Positions 52,490 to 63,201 of a stretch of DNA of 64,000 bases are shown here, piece by piece. The notes under the pieces are model-generated. The model did not search any database, was not told the origin of the DNA, and was given only the letters and a program-made list of their open reading frames with translations. A program made the position numbers and the translations under genes. Source of the DNA: Pseudomonas oryzihabitans. GTDB taxonomy: Bacteria > Pseudomonadota > Gammaproteobacteria > Pseudomonadales > Pseudomonadaceae. Where the stretch lies: the NCBI RefSeq assembly GCF_014522265.1, contig NZ_CP017024.1, positions 2,570,001 through 2,634,000 of the forward strand, written 5' to 3'. Position 1 is the stretch's first letter. Each line of letters opens with the position of its first letter.

Positions 52490-53885
52490 AGTGGCGAAGG
52501 CGGCGGGCAGCCTGCGTGGCCGCCTGCTGCTGCGAATGGTCATCCTGCTTGCGGTGATCCTGGCGATCAGCAGTCTGGCGGCCTATCTCAATGGCCGGCG
52601 CCTGGCCGACGTGGCCTATGACCGGACGCTGCTGGCTTCGGCCCGGACCATCGCCGCGGGCCTGTCGGCGTCCAACGGCACCCTGCGCGCCGATGTGCCC
52701 TACATCGCCCTGGACAATTTCGCCTACGACAACGTGGGGCGCATCTTCTACCAGGTGCTGGATACCCGTGGCCGGCTGATCTCCGGCTACGAAGAGATCC
52801 CGCCCCCGCCGCCGGGCGCCCCCCTGACCCGCGACTATCCGGCCCTGGCGCGCTTCTACAACAGCACCTATCGCGGCAAAGACGTGCGGGTGGTCAGCCT
52901 GGCCCAGCCGGTCAGCCAGCCGGATCTCACCGGCATGGCCGAGATCCGCGTCGCTGAGACCGCCGAAGCTCGCGAGGAGGTGGCCCGCAGTCTGCTCACC
53001 GACACCCTGATCCGCCTCGGGCTGATGGGGCTGGGTGCCATCCTGCTGGTGTGGATGGCGGTCGGCGCCGCCCTGCGGCCCCTGGAGCGCCTGCGCCAGG
53101 CCGTGGAAGAGCGTGGGGTGGACGACCTGCGCCCGCTGCCCGAGGTGCGGGCGCCCCAGGAACTGCTGCCCTTGGTGCATGCCCTGGAGGGCTTCACCCT
53201 GCGCCTGCGCCGGCTGTTCGAGCGCCAGGCCGACTTCATCGCCAACGCCGCCCACGAATTGCGCACCCCGCTGGCGGCGATCAAGGCGCGAGTCGAACTG
53301 GGCCTGCGTGAACGCGAGCCCCAGGCCTGGTACGCCACCCTGGAAGAGACCCGCGCGAGCACCGATCGCCTGGCGCGCCTGGCCAACCAGCTGCTGTCGC
53401 TGGCACGCATCGAGAGCGGCGCCCAGGCCATCGCCGAGGGTGGCGCCGAACGGCTGGAGCTCAGCGAACTGGCCAGGGAGCTGGCCATGGCGCTGGCGCC
53501 GCTGACCCATGCCAAGGGCGTCGCCCTGGCCTTCGAGCCCTTCGCCAAGGCGCCGGTGATCGGTGAGCCGACGCTGCTCAACGAGCTGCTCTGCAACCTG
53601 GTGGAAAACGCCCTGGCCCACAGCCAGCCAGGTGGCAACATCGTGGTGCGGGTGCTGGCGCCGGCGGTGCTGGAAGTCGAGGATGACGGTCCCGGCATTC
53701 CGGCCAATGCGCGGGTCAAGGTCTTCGAGCGCTTTCAGCGCCTGGATCCGCAGTCCGGGGGCGCCGGTCTGGGGTTGGCCATCGTCGGGGAGATCTGCGC
53801 CGCCCACCGCGCGCGTATCCAGTTGCTGGACGGCGCGCTTGGCGGGCTACGGGTGCGGGTCGAATTTCCCGCCGAGGAAGCCTAG
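52482..53885 (+). CDS. tctE: Sensor histidine kinase TctE
   Basis: A 467-residue sensor kinase. First membrane segment at about residues 20-40 (LLLRMVILLAVILAISSLAA), periplasmic TctE-type sensor domain up to about 170, second membrane segment near 172-192 (LGLMGLGAILLVWMAVGAAL), then a HAMP-like linker. The phosphorylation site is ANAAHELRTPLAAIK (His257). ATPase motifs are NLVENALAHS (N box), DDGPGIP (G1) and GGAGLGLAIV (G2). Its partner is TctD, whose gene it overlaps (ATG 52482). Senses tricarboxylates. Confidence 0.95.
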   Translation: MAEVAKAAGSLRGRLLLRMVILLAVILAISSLAAYLNGRRLADVAYDRTLLASARTIAAGLSASNGTLRADVPYIALDNFAYDNVGRIFYQVLDTRGRLISGYEEIPPPPPGAPLTRDYPALARFYNSTYRGKDVRVVSLAQPVSQPDLTGMAEIRVAETAEAREEVARSLLTDTLIRLGLMGLGAILLVWMAVGAALRPLERLRQAVEERGVDDLRPLPEVRAPQELLPLVHALEGFTLRLRRLFERQADFIANAAHELRTPLAAIKARVELGLREREPQAWYATLEETRASTDRLARLANQLLSLARIESGAQAIAEGGAERLELSELARELAMALAPLTHAKGVALAFEPFAKAPVIGEPTLLNELLCNLVENALAHSQPGGNIVVRVLAPAVLEVEDDGPGIPANARVKVFERFQRLDPQSGGAGLGLAIVGEICAAHRARIQLLDGALGGLRVRVEFPAEEA

Positions 53886-53941
53886 GCCTTGTCTAAAAGT
53901 GCCGGACCTTCGCTAGGCGACGTTTCAGCCAAGCCCGATGC

Positions 53942-54772
53942 TCAGCCGAGCAGGGTGCGCGACTGTTCCACCGCGTCCCAGAAGGACTGATCCTGGGCGG
54001 GATCGGGCTGGTTGTTCAGCCCCAGGCGGACGCCGGCCGGCAGCGTCTGCACCGCGATCTCCTGCTGACCCTGGCGCTGCGCGTGCAGCTGGGTAGCGAT
54101 CTGCACGATATCGGCATAGTCGGCCGCCGCGGGCTGGCGTTCCAGCACCAGATACTCCCGGGGCACGCAGGCGATGTCGGCCGGGAAGTCCCAGACCTTG
54201 AGAATGCGTTCACCGATCTGCGGATGGATGCGCGCCGTCACCTGGTCGAGGGTGATGGCGTTGGCCAGCAGCTCTTCCTGTTCTTCGGCATAGGTGAGGA
54301 TCGGCAGCACGCCGATCTGGTGCACCAAGCCGGCGAGCAGGGCGCGGTCGGCCATCAGGCGCGTGTACTTCTTGCACAGCGCATGGCTGATGGCGGCGAT
54401 CTCGGTGCCCTGGCTCCAGACCTCGCGCATCTTGCGATCCACGGCGTCGCTGGTGGCCTGGAACATCTGCTGCATGGCCAGGCCCGTGGCCAGGTTCGCC
54501 GTGTAGTTGATGCCCAGGCGCCCGACCGCCATCTGCAGGTCGGTGATCTCCTTGCTGGTGCGCAGCAGCGGGCTGTTGACCACCTTGATCAGGCGCGCGG
54601 TCAGGGCGGCGTCCATGGCGATCACCCGGCTCAGCTCGGCGACACCCACGTTGGGGTCTTCGGCCGCTTCTCTGACCTTCAGCGCCACCTCGGGAAGGGT
54701 GGGCAGCACCACGCGATCCGTGTCTATCGCGTGCAGAAGATCCTGGACAACTTTTTCGGCAAGAGGAGTCAT
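53942..54772 (-). CDS. HDOD-domain signalling protein
   Basis: A 276-residue cytoplasmic protein with a single HDOD domain spanning about residues 15-210 (LPTLPEVALKVREAAEDPN, VIAMDAALTARLIKVVNSP, GLVHQIGVLPIL). HDOD proteins resemble HD hydrolases but usually lack catalytic metal-binding His/Asp pairs and act as adaptors in signalling; here the HD pair is not clear. Single gene between tctE and ygfZ. ATG at 54770-54772 with AGGAG-like upstream. Confidence 0.85.
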   Translation of the reverse strand: MTPLAEKVVQDLLHAIDTDRVVLPTLPEVALKVREAAEDPNVGVAELSRVIAMDAALTARLIKVVNSPLLRTSKEITDLQMAVGRLGINYTANLATGLAMQQMFQATSDAVDRKMREVWSQGTEIAAISHALCKKYTRLMADRALLAGLVHQIGVLPILTYAEEQEELLANAITLDQVTARIHPQIGERILKVWDFPADIACVPREYLVLERQPAAADYADIVQIATQLHAQRQGQQEIAVQTLPAGVRLGLNNQPDPAQDQSFWDAVEQSRTLLG

Positions 54773-54812
54773 GACGTACCTGTGTGAGGAGCGGAAAAGG
54801 CGATCCCAACCT

Positions 54813-55730
54813 TCAGCGCTTTATTTCACGATCGCTATCGAGTGAGTAGGGCAAATCGAGTAAACGGCAGTTTGGCCCGCCCGAGCTGCCCACCGAGACG
54901 CGTCCATCCTCGGCGGCATCGCCCTGCAGCACCGCCAGGAATTCGCAGCCCTCGGCGCTAGACGCGGCGAGCACCACCTCGCCCACGCTGCTGCCATGCA
55001 CCGGCGAGAACAGCTCGGTACCCACGGCGGGGGTCTGGTCGCTGCCGGCGAGCCGATAGAGGCGCCGCTTGAGCTTGCCCAGGTACTGCATGCGGGCGAC
55101 GATCTCCTGGCCGGTGTAGCAGCCCTTGCGAAAGCTCACGCCATCCAGCGCCTGCAGATTGATCATCTGCGGGACGAACAGCTCGCGGGTCGCGCCGAAC
55201 ACCTGGCCCACGCCGGCCCGCACCTGGGCCAGCAGCCACTCATCGAGCGCGACCTCCGGCAAGGCTGGCGCCGCTGCGTCCACGGCGCGCCAGGTCTCGA
55301 CCCGGCCATCCTCCAGCCGCAGGGCGAAGCCGCCATCGAGCGGCGCCACGGCATTGGCCTGGTCACCCAGCACGACGTCGGGATAGGCGCTGGCGAAACC
55401 GGCGGCAGAGAGCCCCAGGCGTTGCCAGTGGCTGCTTTCATCGGTCAGCGTCGACTTGGAGAAGACCGCATACTTCTTCAGATCGGTCAGCAAGGGCTCG
55501 ACCAGCTCCGCGGCCATCGCCAGCAGATAGCCGTCGGCCTGCTTGACGATGCGGAAGCTGGACACCAGGCGCCCCTTGGGCGTGCAGCGACCCCCCAGGC
55601 CGGCCTGGTCGTCAGCGAGATAGTTGAGGTTGCAGGTCACCTGCCCCTGGAGAAACTTGGTCGCATCGACTCCGCGGAGGGCCAGGACGCCTTCGTGGGT
55701 CAAGCGGCAGAAATACGGCGAGTCGGCCAT
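54813..55730 (-). CDS. ygfZ: tRNA-modifying/Fe-S protein assembly protein YgfZ
   Basis: A 305-residue folate-dependent protein of the YgfZ/GcvT group that supports maturation and repair of some Fe-S enzymes. It has LRGVDATKFLQGQVTCNL, GGRCTPKGRL and the hallmark KGCYTGQEIVARMQYLG near residue 205, with the conserved Cys. The start is taken as ATG 55728-55730 (MADSPYFCRL); ATG codons at 55766 and 55799 are in frame but sit in the promoter of the divergent sdhE. Confidence 0.92.
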   Translation of the reverse strand: MADSPYFCRLTHEGVLALRGVDATKFLQGQVTCNLNYLADDQAGLGGRCTPKGRLVSSFRIVKQADGYLLAMAAELVEPLLTDLKKYAVFSKSTLTDESSHWQRLGLSAAGFASAYPDVVLGDQANAVAPLDGGFALRLEDGRVETWRAVDAAAPALPEVALDEWLLAQVRAGVGQVFGATRELFVPQMINLQALDGVSFRKGCYTGQEIVARMQYLGKLKRRLYRLAGSDQTPAVGTELFSPVHGSSVGEVVLAASSAEGCEFLAVLQGDAAEDGRVSVGSSGGPNCRLLDLPYSLDSDREIKR

Positions 55731-55852
55731 TGCGGCAGCAGCTCCGTGTCGAGTGAAGCCGCTCATCATAGGCGTGCCCGGGGTGAATGTCAGGCGCACT
55801 GCGCGGCGGGGCGCTTCGGGCTTATACTGCGCCGATTGTCGCAGGAGTCCCC

Positions 55853-56110
55853 ATGAGTACCGAAGCTACCGAACTCAACAGATTGTACTGGCACAGCCGT
55901 CGCGGCATGCTGGAACTGGATGTATTGCTGGTGCCCTTCGTCAAGGAGGTCTATTCCTCCCTGGGCGCGGAAGACCAGGCACGCTATCGCAAGCTGCTCG
56001 AGTGCGAGGATCAGGACATGTTCCACTGGTTCATGCAGCGTGGCGAACCGGAAGACGCCGATCTGCAGCTCATCGTGCGCATGATCCTGGACCGTGTCCA
56101 GCCGGCTTGA
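55853..56110 (+). CDS. sdhE: FAD assembly factor SdhE
   Basis: An 85-residue protein that helps attach FAD covalently to succinate dehydrogenase flavoprotein. The functional motif RGMLELD is at residues 17-23 ([14 protein letters not shown]), followed by [14 protein letters not shown]. It starts at ATG 55853 with GCAGGAG upstream. It is followed with overlap by ygfX, the usual partner gene, and is divergent from ygfZ. Confidence 0.95.
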   Translation: MSTEATELNRLYWHSRRGMLELDVLLVPFVKEVYSSLGAEDQARYRKLLECEDQDMFHWFMQRGEPEDADLQLIVRMILDRVQPA

Positions 56111-56546
56111 GCCCTTCGAATGCCGCTGGAGCGCCTCTGCCGGCCTCCTCCGGCTGCACGCCCTGGCCGCCTTCGGCGCGGGGATCTGCCCCTGGCTGGC
56201 GGCCATTCCCTGGACGCTCAAGCCCCTGCTGACGCTACTGGTGTTCTGGTCCTGGCAGCGCGTGCGCCAGCGCCAGCTCCAGCAGCGCTACCCGGGCGTG
56301 CCACGGCGGCTGCGGCATGGCGCCGAGGGGTGGCAGCTCTGGTCGCCAGCGACCGGCTGGCAGGCCATCCAGGTGCGCCCGGACAGCCTGGCGCTAGCGC
56401 GGCTGGTGGTGCTGCGTTATCGGGTGCCGGACGAAAGACGCACCCGCAGTCTCTGCGTCGCGCGCGACAGCCTCACCGCGGACGCCCATCGCCGCCTGAG
56501 AGTCAGGCTTCGCTTCGCGCCGCGCCGGTTCGCGGCACCAGAATAG
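56094..56546 (+). CDS. YgfX/CptA-family membrane protein
   Basis: A 150-residue protein with one or two hydrophobic helices ([35 protein letters not shown]) and a basic C-terminus. It overlaps the sdhE 3' end (GTG 56094 before the stop at 56108-56110) as in other gamma-proteobacteria, where YgfX is a membrane protein; the pair has also been described as the toxin-antitoxin-like CptAB. Function is not settled. The 3' end overlaps the convergent nadB gene by 44 bp. The start codon is GTG; I see no other. Confidence 0.75.
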   Translation: MSSRLEPFECRWSASAGLLRLHALAAFGAGICPWLAAIPWTLKPLLTLLVFWSWQRVRQRQLQQRYPGVPRRLRHGAEGWQLWSPATGWQAIQVRPDSLALARLVVLRYRVPDERRTRSLCVARDSLTADAHRRLRVRLRFAPRRFAAPE

Positions 56547-58125
56547 TGTCCCGGGCCGTGCTGGCAAGTTGCGGATAGTCCAGGGTGAAGTGCAGGCCGC
56601 GACTCTCCTGGCGGGCGAGGGCGCTTTCGATGATCAGCTCCGCGACCTGTGCCAGGTTGCGCAATTCGATCAGATCGCGGCTGACCCGGTAATTGCTGTA
56701 GAACTCGTCGATCTCGTCCATCAGCAGCCGAATCCGATGGCGGGCGCGCACCAGTCGCTTGGTGGTGCGCACGATGCCGACATAGTCCCACATGAAGCGC
56801 CGCAATTCGTCCCAGTTGTGCGCGATCACCACGTCCTCGTCCGAGTCCGTCACCTGGCTGGCATCCCAGTCGGGCAGGTCGCGCGGCATGGCGATCTCGG
56901 CCTCTTGCGCCTGGATGTCCAGTGCCGCCGAGCGTGCGTAGACGAAGCACTCCAGCAATGAATTGCTGGCCATGCGATTGGCGCCATGCAGACCGGTACA
57001 GCTGGTTTCGCCGATGGCGTAGAGGCCGGCGAGATCCGAGCGCCCGTGCTCATCGACGCGCACCCCGCCACAGGTGTAGTGCGCGGCCGGTACCACGGGG
57101 ATCGGATCGCGGGTGATGTCGATGCCCAGTTCCAGGCAGCGGCGATAGACCGTCGGGAAGTGCTCCTGCACGAAGTCCGCCGGCTTGTGGCTGATGTCGA
57201 GAAAGACGCAGTCGATGCCCAGGCGCTTCATCTCGTGATCGATGGCCCGCGCCACCACGTCGCGCGGTGCCAGGTCGGCGCGGGGGTCGAAGCGCGGCAT
57301 GAAACGCTCGCCATCGGGCAGGCGCAATACGGCCCCCTCGCCACGCAGGGCTTCGGTGATCAGGAAGCTCCGCGCATGGGGGTGATAGAGGCAGGTAGGA
57401 TGGAACTGGTTGAATTCCAGATTGGCTACCGAGCAGCCGGCGCGCCAGGCCATGGCGATGCCGTCACCGCTGGCGCTGTCCTGGTTGGTGCTATAGAGGT
57501 AGGCCTTGCTGGCGCCACCAGTGGCCAGCACCGTGAAACGCGCGTGCAAGGTATCCACCTGGTCGCTGGTGCGGTCGAGCACATAGGCGCCCAGGCAGCG
57601 CGTACCCTGCCGGCCGAGTTTTTCCGTGGTGATCAGATCCACCGCCACGCGCTGGCTGAGCAGCTGGATATTGGGACGGCCTTCCGCGGTCCGCAGCAGG
57701 GTGTCGAAGATCGCCATGCCGGTGGCATCGGCGGCGTGAATGATGCGTCTGTGGCTGTGGCCGCCTTCCCGGGTCAGGTGAAAGCCCAGGCCACCCTTGG
57801 CGCCGTCCTGCTCGCGGGTGAAGGGTACGCCCTGGTCGATCAGCCACTGCATGGCCTCGCGGCTGTGCTCGACGGTGAAGCGCACGGCGGCTTCGTCACA
57901 CAGCCCGGCGCCCGCGACTAGGGTATCCTGCACGTGCGCCTCGACGGTATCGCCCTCGTCCAGCACGGCGGCGACACCCCCCTGCGCCCAGTAGGTCGAG
58001 CCATGCGCCAACTCGCCCTTGCTCAGCACCGCGATCGACAGCGTCGCGGGCAGATTGAGCGCAAGCGTCAGGCCTGCGGCGCCACTGCCGATTACCAGGA
58101 CATCGAATTCCAGATGACGCGCCAT
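56503..58125 (-). CDS. nadB: L-aspartate oxidase
   Basis: A 540-residue FAD enzyme that converts L-aspartate to iminoaspartate, the first step of NAD synthesis. It has the FAD motif [13 protein letters not shown] (Gly13/15/18), [10 protein letters not shown], active-site segments [25 protein letters not shown] and [20 protein letters not shown], and [23 protein letters not shown] 58123-58125 has AAGGAAA upstream. Divergent from algU, which it precedes as in other Pseudomonas. Confidence 0.97.
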   Translation of the reverse strand: MARHLEFDVLVIGSGAAGLTLALNLPATLSIAVLSKGELAHGSTYWAQGGVAAVLDEGDTVEAHVQDTLVAGAGLCDEAAVRFTVEHSREAMQWLIDQGVPFTREQDGAKGGLGFHLTREGGHSHRRIIHAADATGMAIFDTLLRTAEGRPNIQLLSQRVAVDLITTEKLGRQGTRCLGAYVLDRTSDQVDTLHARFTVLATGGASKAYLYSTNQDSASGDGIAMAWRAGCSVANLEFNQFHPTCLYHPHARSFLITEALRGEGAVLRLPDGERFMPRFDPRADLAPRDVVARAIDHEMKRLGIDCVFLDISHKPADFVQEHFPTVYRRCLELGIDITRDPIPVVPAAHYTCGGVRVDEHGRSDLAGLYAIGETSCTGLHGANRMASNSLLECFVYARSAALDIQAQEAEIAMPRDLPDWDASQVTDSDEDVVIAHNWDELRRFMWDYVGIVRTTKRLVRARHRIRLLMDEIDEFYSNYRVSRDLIELRNLAQVAELIIESALARQESRGLHFTLDYPQLASTARDTILVPRTGAARSEA

Positions 58126-58203
58126 GACGTTTCCTTCTCACCGAGACGGCGAGTATAGGAACACGGCGACTGACGGCATAGCCATCGATGGCAAGGGGGC
58201 AGG

Positions 58204-58231
58204 GAACTCGCGGGCGTCAAACGGGGTCTAT
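58204..58231 (+). promoter_or_regulatory. Candidate AlgU (sigma-22/RpoE-type) promoter of algU
   Basis: GAACTC (58204-58209), 17 bases, then TCTAT (58227-58231) resembles the GAACTT-N16/17-TCTGA pattern of AlgU promoters with one mismatch at -35 and two at -10. It lies about 140 bases upstream of the algU GTG, as expected for autoregulation. Confidence 0.5.
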
Positions 58232-58372
58232 GTACAGATAATCGCTCATCCGTGCGGCCGGAGTGCCTGGACGAGAATGGGCCATCTGCCAAAGCTAAAT
58301 CAGTGATACCCAGGAGCGATTAGCAGCCATTTCAGTGCTCGCTCATCAACTGCTGTGGAGGGGAGAAACTTC

Positions 58373-59038
58373 GTGCAACAGCCCAGTCTAGCAGCGCGCG
58401 TCGATAGTGAAGGCAAGGACGATACCGAGCTGCAAGCCAAGGATAGCAAGCAAGTCCTGCCCACTCAGGAGCAGGATCAACAACTGGTCGAGCGCGTACA
58501 GCGCGGCGACAAGCGTGCCTTTGACCTGCTGGTGCTCAAGTATCAGCACAAGATTCTCGGTCTGATCGTGCGTTTCGTCCACGATACCCAGGAAGCCCAG
58601 GACGTCGCTCAGGAGGCTTTTATCAAAGCCTATCGTGCCCTCGGGAACTTCCGTGGCGATAGTGCTTTCTACACCTGGCTCTATCGCATCGCCATCAACA
58701 CGGCAAAGAACCATCTGGTTGCCCGGGGTCGTCGTCCACCGGATAGCGACGTCAGTGCCGAAGATGCGGAATTTTATGAAGGCGACCATGCTCTAAAGGA
58801 TATCGAGTCCCCGGAGCGGTCCCTTTTGCGGGATGAGATCGAGGCCACCGTGCATCGGACCATCCAGCAACTCCCGGAAGATCTGCGCACCGCGCTGACT
58901 CTTCGCGAGTTCGAAGGCCTCAGCTACGAGGACATTGCCAATGTTATGCAATGTCCGGTGGGAACGGTCCGGTCCCGGATTTTCCGGGCTCGGGAAGCGA
59001 TAGACAAAGCATTGCAGCCCCTGCTGCGTGATGCATAG
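58373..59038 (+). CDS. algU: RNA polymerase sigma factor AlgU/RpoE with N-terminal extension
   Basis: An extracytoplasmic-function sigma factor controlling envelope stress and, in P. aeruginosa, alginate genes. Region 2: RAFDLLVLKYQHKILGLIVR, AQDVAQEAFIKAYRAL, FYTWLYRIAINTAKN. Region 4: QQLPEDLRTALTLREFEGLS, YEDIANVMQCPVGTVRSRIF. It is nearly identical to P. aeruginosa AlgU from TQEQDQQL on. The usual start (MLTQEQDQQL, 193 residues) is not available: the bases read GTC CTG CCC ACT CAG. The best start is GTG 58373, with GGAGGGGAG 9 bases upstream, giving 221 residues and about 28 extra at the N-terminus (MQQPSLAARVDSEGKDDTEL...). Followed by mucA, 33 bp later. Confidence 0.9.
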   Translation: MQQPSLAARVDSEGKDDTELQAKDSKQVLPTQEQDQQLVERVQRGDKRAFDLLVLKYQHKILGLIVRFVHDTQEAQDVAQEAFIKAYRALGNFRGDSAFYTWLYRIAINTAKNHLVARGRRPPDSDVSAEDAEFYEGDHALKDIESPERSLLRDEIEATVHRTIQQLPEDLRTALTLREFEGLSYEDIANVMQCPVGTVRSRIFRAREAIDKALQPLLRDA

Positions 59039-59071
59039 ACAGCGGCGACAGCTTTTAGAGAGGTAATACGT

Positions 59072-59602
59072 ATGAGTCGTGAAGCCCTGCTGGAATCCCT
59101 GTCCGCTGTTATGGATAACGAAGCGGACGAATTCGAAACCCGGCGCGTCATCGCCGAGGTCAGCAAGGACCCGGAATTGCGCGCCACCTGGTCGCGCTAC
59201 GCCATGGTCAGCGCCGTGATTCGCGGTGAGCCCATGCTGCCGAATCTGGATATCGCCAAAGGCGTCACCACCACGCTGGAGCGTGATGAGGTCGCCACAG
59301 CGCCAGTAGCAGCACCTGTTGCCGCTCAGGCGAGCAAGGGTCGTTGGTCGAGCCTGGGTCGTGTCGCGGTCGCTGCGTCCGTGACCTTCGCCGTACTGGC
59401 AGGCGTGCGGATGTACAACCAGTCCGACGTCTCCACCCAGGGTCTGGCCCAGCAGGCGCCGAGCCAGCTGACCGTGCCACAACCCGCACGTAGCCCGGCT
59501 GTATTGGCCAGCTTCAGCGAAGAAAGCACCAAGGCCAACGCCCAGGTCAAGGCTGATCAGCCTGCAGCAGGTGAAAAGCAGGACGCTCCTGCCCAGCGCT
59601 GA
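59072..59602 (+). CDS. mucA: Anti-sigma factor MucA
   Basis: A 176-residue single-pass inner-membrane anti-sigma factor that holds AlgU. The N-terminal cytoplasmic domain (MSREALLESLSAVMDNEADE ... RYAMVSAVIRG) binds AlgU; the membrane segment is at about 92-112 (SLGRVAVAASVTFAVLAGV); the periplasmic tail is Ala/Gln/Pro-rich. It is somewhat shorter than P. aeruginosa MucA (194). Ends in a terminator, with no mucB after it. Confidence 0.93.
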   Translation: MSREALLESLSAVMDNEADEFETRRVIAEVSKDPELRATWSRYAMVSAVIRGEPMLPNLDIAKGVTTTLERDEVATAPVAAPVAAQASKGRWSSLGRVAVAASVTFAVLAGVRMYNQSDVSTQGLAQQAPSQLTVPQPARSPAVLASFSEESTKANAQVKADQPAAGEKQDAPAQR

Positions 59603-59621
59603 TCCGCTGGCTTCACCTCGA

Positions 59622-59661
59622 AACGGCGCCCGGAGCCCAGCTCCAGGCGCCGTTTTTTTTG
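59622..59661 (+). terminator. Terminator after mucA
   Basis: ACGGCGCC (around 59622-59629) and GGCGCCGT (59647-59654) form a stem followed by a run of eight T. It is strong, about 20-50 bases past mucA, and separates algU-mucA from mucD. Confidence 0.8.
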
Positions 59662-59818
59662 CCCTGGAGATTTTCGACCAGGTCGCAAAAAAGCTTCGAA
59701 AGCTATCGTTCAGCAAGGGCGTGGTATTTCTGCTGCCAGTCGTCACTGACAGTGCCTCCGATCCCGGAAAGGCAGGTCGCCAGCGATGTGTTCAAGTCAT
59801 TGGATAGAGTGGAGCTGC

Positions 59819-61249
59819 ATGCGCATGCGCAATCTAAAGCATTACACGGCTGCCCTGATGGGGCTCTGGCTGATGGGAATGACGGCCATGGCCCGGGCCG
59901 ATCTGCCGGATTTCACCGGGCTGGTCGAGGCGGCATCTCCCGCGGTCGTCAACATCAGCACCCGGCAGAAAATTCCCGAAGGTCGCGGCGCCGGCGCCAT
60001 GACCATGCCCGACCTGGAAGGCCTGCCACCGGGTATCCGTGAATTCTTCGAGCGCAGCATTCCGCAGATGCCGCGCAGTCCCCGGGGCAAGCAGGAGCAG
60101 GCCCAGTCGCTGGGTTCCGGCTTCATCATCTCGCCCGATGGCTACATCCTGACCAACAATCATGTGGTCGCCGATGCCGACGAGATCCTGGTGCGCCTGT
60201 CCGACCGCAGCGACCATACCGCCAAACTGATCGGCGCGGATCCCCGCACCGATGTGGCCCTGCTGAAGATCGACGCGAAGGACCTGCCTACCCTCAAGCT
60301 GGGCAACTCCGACCAGCTCAAGGTGGGTGAATGGGTGCTGGCCATCGGCTCACCCTTCGGCTTCGATCATTCGGTCACCGCCGGCATTGTCAGCGCCAAG
60401 GGTCGCAGCCTGCCCAATGAAAGCTACGTCCCCTTCATCCAGACCGACGTAGCCATCAACCCGGGCAACTCCGGCGGCCCCCTGTTCAACCTCAAGGGGG
60501 AAGTGGTCGGGATCAACTCGCAGATCTTCACCCGCTCCGGGGGCTTCATGGGGCTGTCCTTCGCCATCCCGATCGACGTCGCCATGAACGTGGCCAATCA
60601 GCTCAAGACCGAAGGCAAGGTCAGTCGCGGCTGGCTCGGCGTGGTCATCCAGGAAGTGGACAAGGACCTTGCCGAATCCTTCGGCCTGGATCGTCCGGCG
60701 GGTGCCCTGGTCGCCCAGACCCTGGACGACGGTCCCGCCGCCAAGAGCGGCATCAAGGTGGGTGACGTCATCCTCTCGGTCAATGGTCAGAAGATCGAGG
60801 AGTCCGCCGACCTGCCGCACCTGATCGGCAACCTCAAGCCGGGTGCCAAGGCCGACATGGAGATCATCCGCGAAGGCAAGCGGCAGAACCTCAGCGTTAC
60901 CGTGGGCGACATGCCGAAGGATGACCAGGCCGCTTCCGGTGGCGAGCGTGGCTCCGACCGCGCCAGCAATCGCCTGGGCATCGCCGTCGCCAATCTGACG
61001 CCCGAGCAGAAGAAGACCCTGGATATCCAGGGCGGTGTGGTCATCAACAAGTTGAGTGGCGACGGTCCCGCTGCGGCCATCGGCCTGCGTCCGGGCGATG
61101 TCATCACCCACCTGAACAACCAGCCGATCGAATCGGCCCCGGCCTTCGAGAAGATCACCTCGGCGCTGCCGGCGGGTCGTTCCATCTCGATGCGCGTGGT
61201 GCGCGACGGTCGCGCCAGCTTCATCACCTTCAAGCTGCCGGGCAAGTAA
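59819..61249 (+). CDS. mucD: Periplasmic serine protease MucD (DegP/HtrA family)
   Basis: A 476-residue HtrA-type protease/chaperone that degrades misfolded envelope proteins. The signal peptide ends near MARA|DLPD. Catalytic triad: His in LTNNHVVADAD, Asp in RTDVALLKI, Ser in NPGNSGGPLF. Two PDZ domains (RGWLGVVIQEVDKDLAESF and NRLGIAVANLTPEQKKTL regions) follow. ATG 59819 has GGAG 4 bases upstream; ATG 59825 is an alternative with better spacing (10). In P. aeruginosa it follows mucC; here it follows mucA and must have its own promoter in 59662-59818. Confidence 0.94.
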   Translation: MRMRNLKHYTAALMGLWLMGMTAMARADLPDFTGLVEAASPAVVNISTRQKIPEGRGAGAMTMPDLEGLPPGIREFFERSIPQMPRSPRGKQEQAQSLGSGFIISPDGYILTNNHVVADADEILVRLSDRSDHTAKLIGADPRTDVALLKIDAKDLPTLKLGNSDQLKVGEWVLAIGSPFGFDHSVTAGIVSAKGRSLPNESYVPFIQTDVAINPGNSGGPLFNLKGEVVGINSQIFTRSGGFMGLSFAIPIDVAMNVANQLKTEGKVSRGWLGVVIQEVDKDLAESFGLDRPAGALVAQTLDDGPAAKSGIKVGDVILSVNGQKIEESADLPHLIGNLKPGAKADMEIIREGKRQNLSVTVGDMPKDDQAASGGERGSDRASNRLGIAVANLTPEQKKTLDIQGGVVINKLSGDGPAAAIGLRPGDVITHLNNQPIESAPAFEKITSALPAGRSISMRVVRDGRASFITFKLPGK

Positions 61250-61267
61250 CGGCAAGGCAGGCGCGTA

Positions 61268-61287
61268 GGGGCGGGCGACCGCCCCTT
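61268..61287 (+). terminator. Terminator after mucD
   Basis: GGGGCGG and CCGCCCC pair around GCGA, followed by TTCTTTTT, about 20-40 bases past the mucD stop. Confidence 0.8.
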
Positions 61288-61396
61288 CTTTTTGTCCGCT
61301 CGAACGGCGCGAGTCCCCTTGTTTGCCGCATTCAGGTAAACTCCCCCGCTATTTTCCCGGCGGATGTTCCGCCGCTGGCTATTCGAGTGCTGATTC

Positions 61397-63196
<1,800 letters not shown>

Positions 63197-63201
63197 AGCC
63201 C

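Noticed and set aside
53886-53941. Possible repeat remnant after tctE (TTCGCTAGGCGACG)
   Set aside because: Only loosely like the other intergenic repeats; no paired ends.
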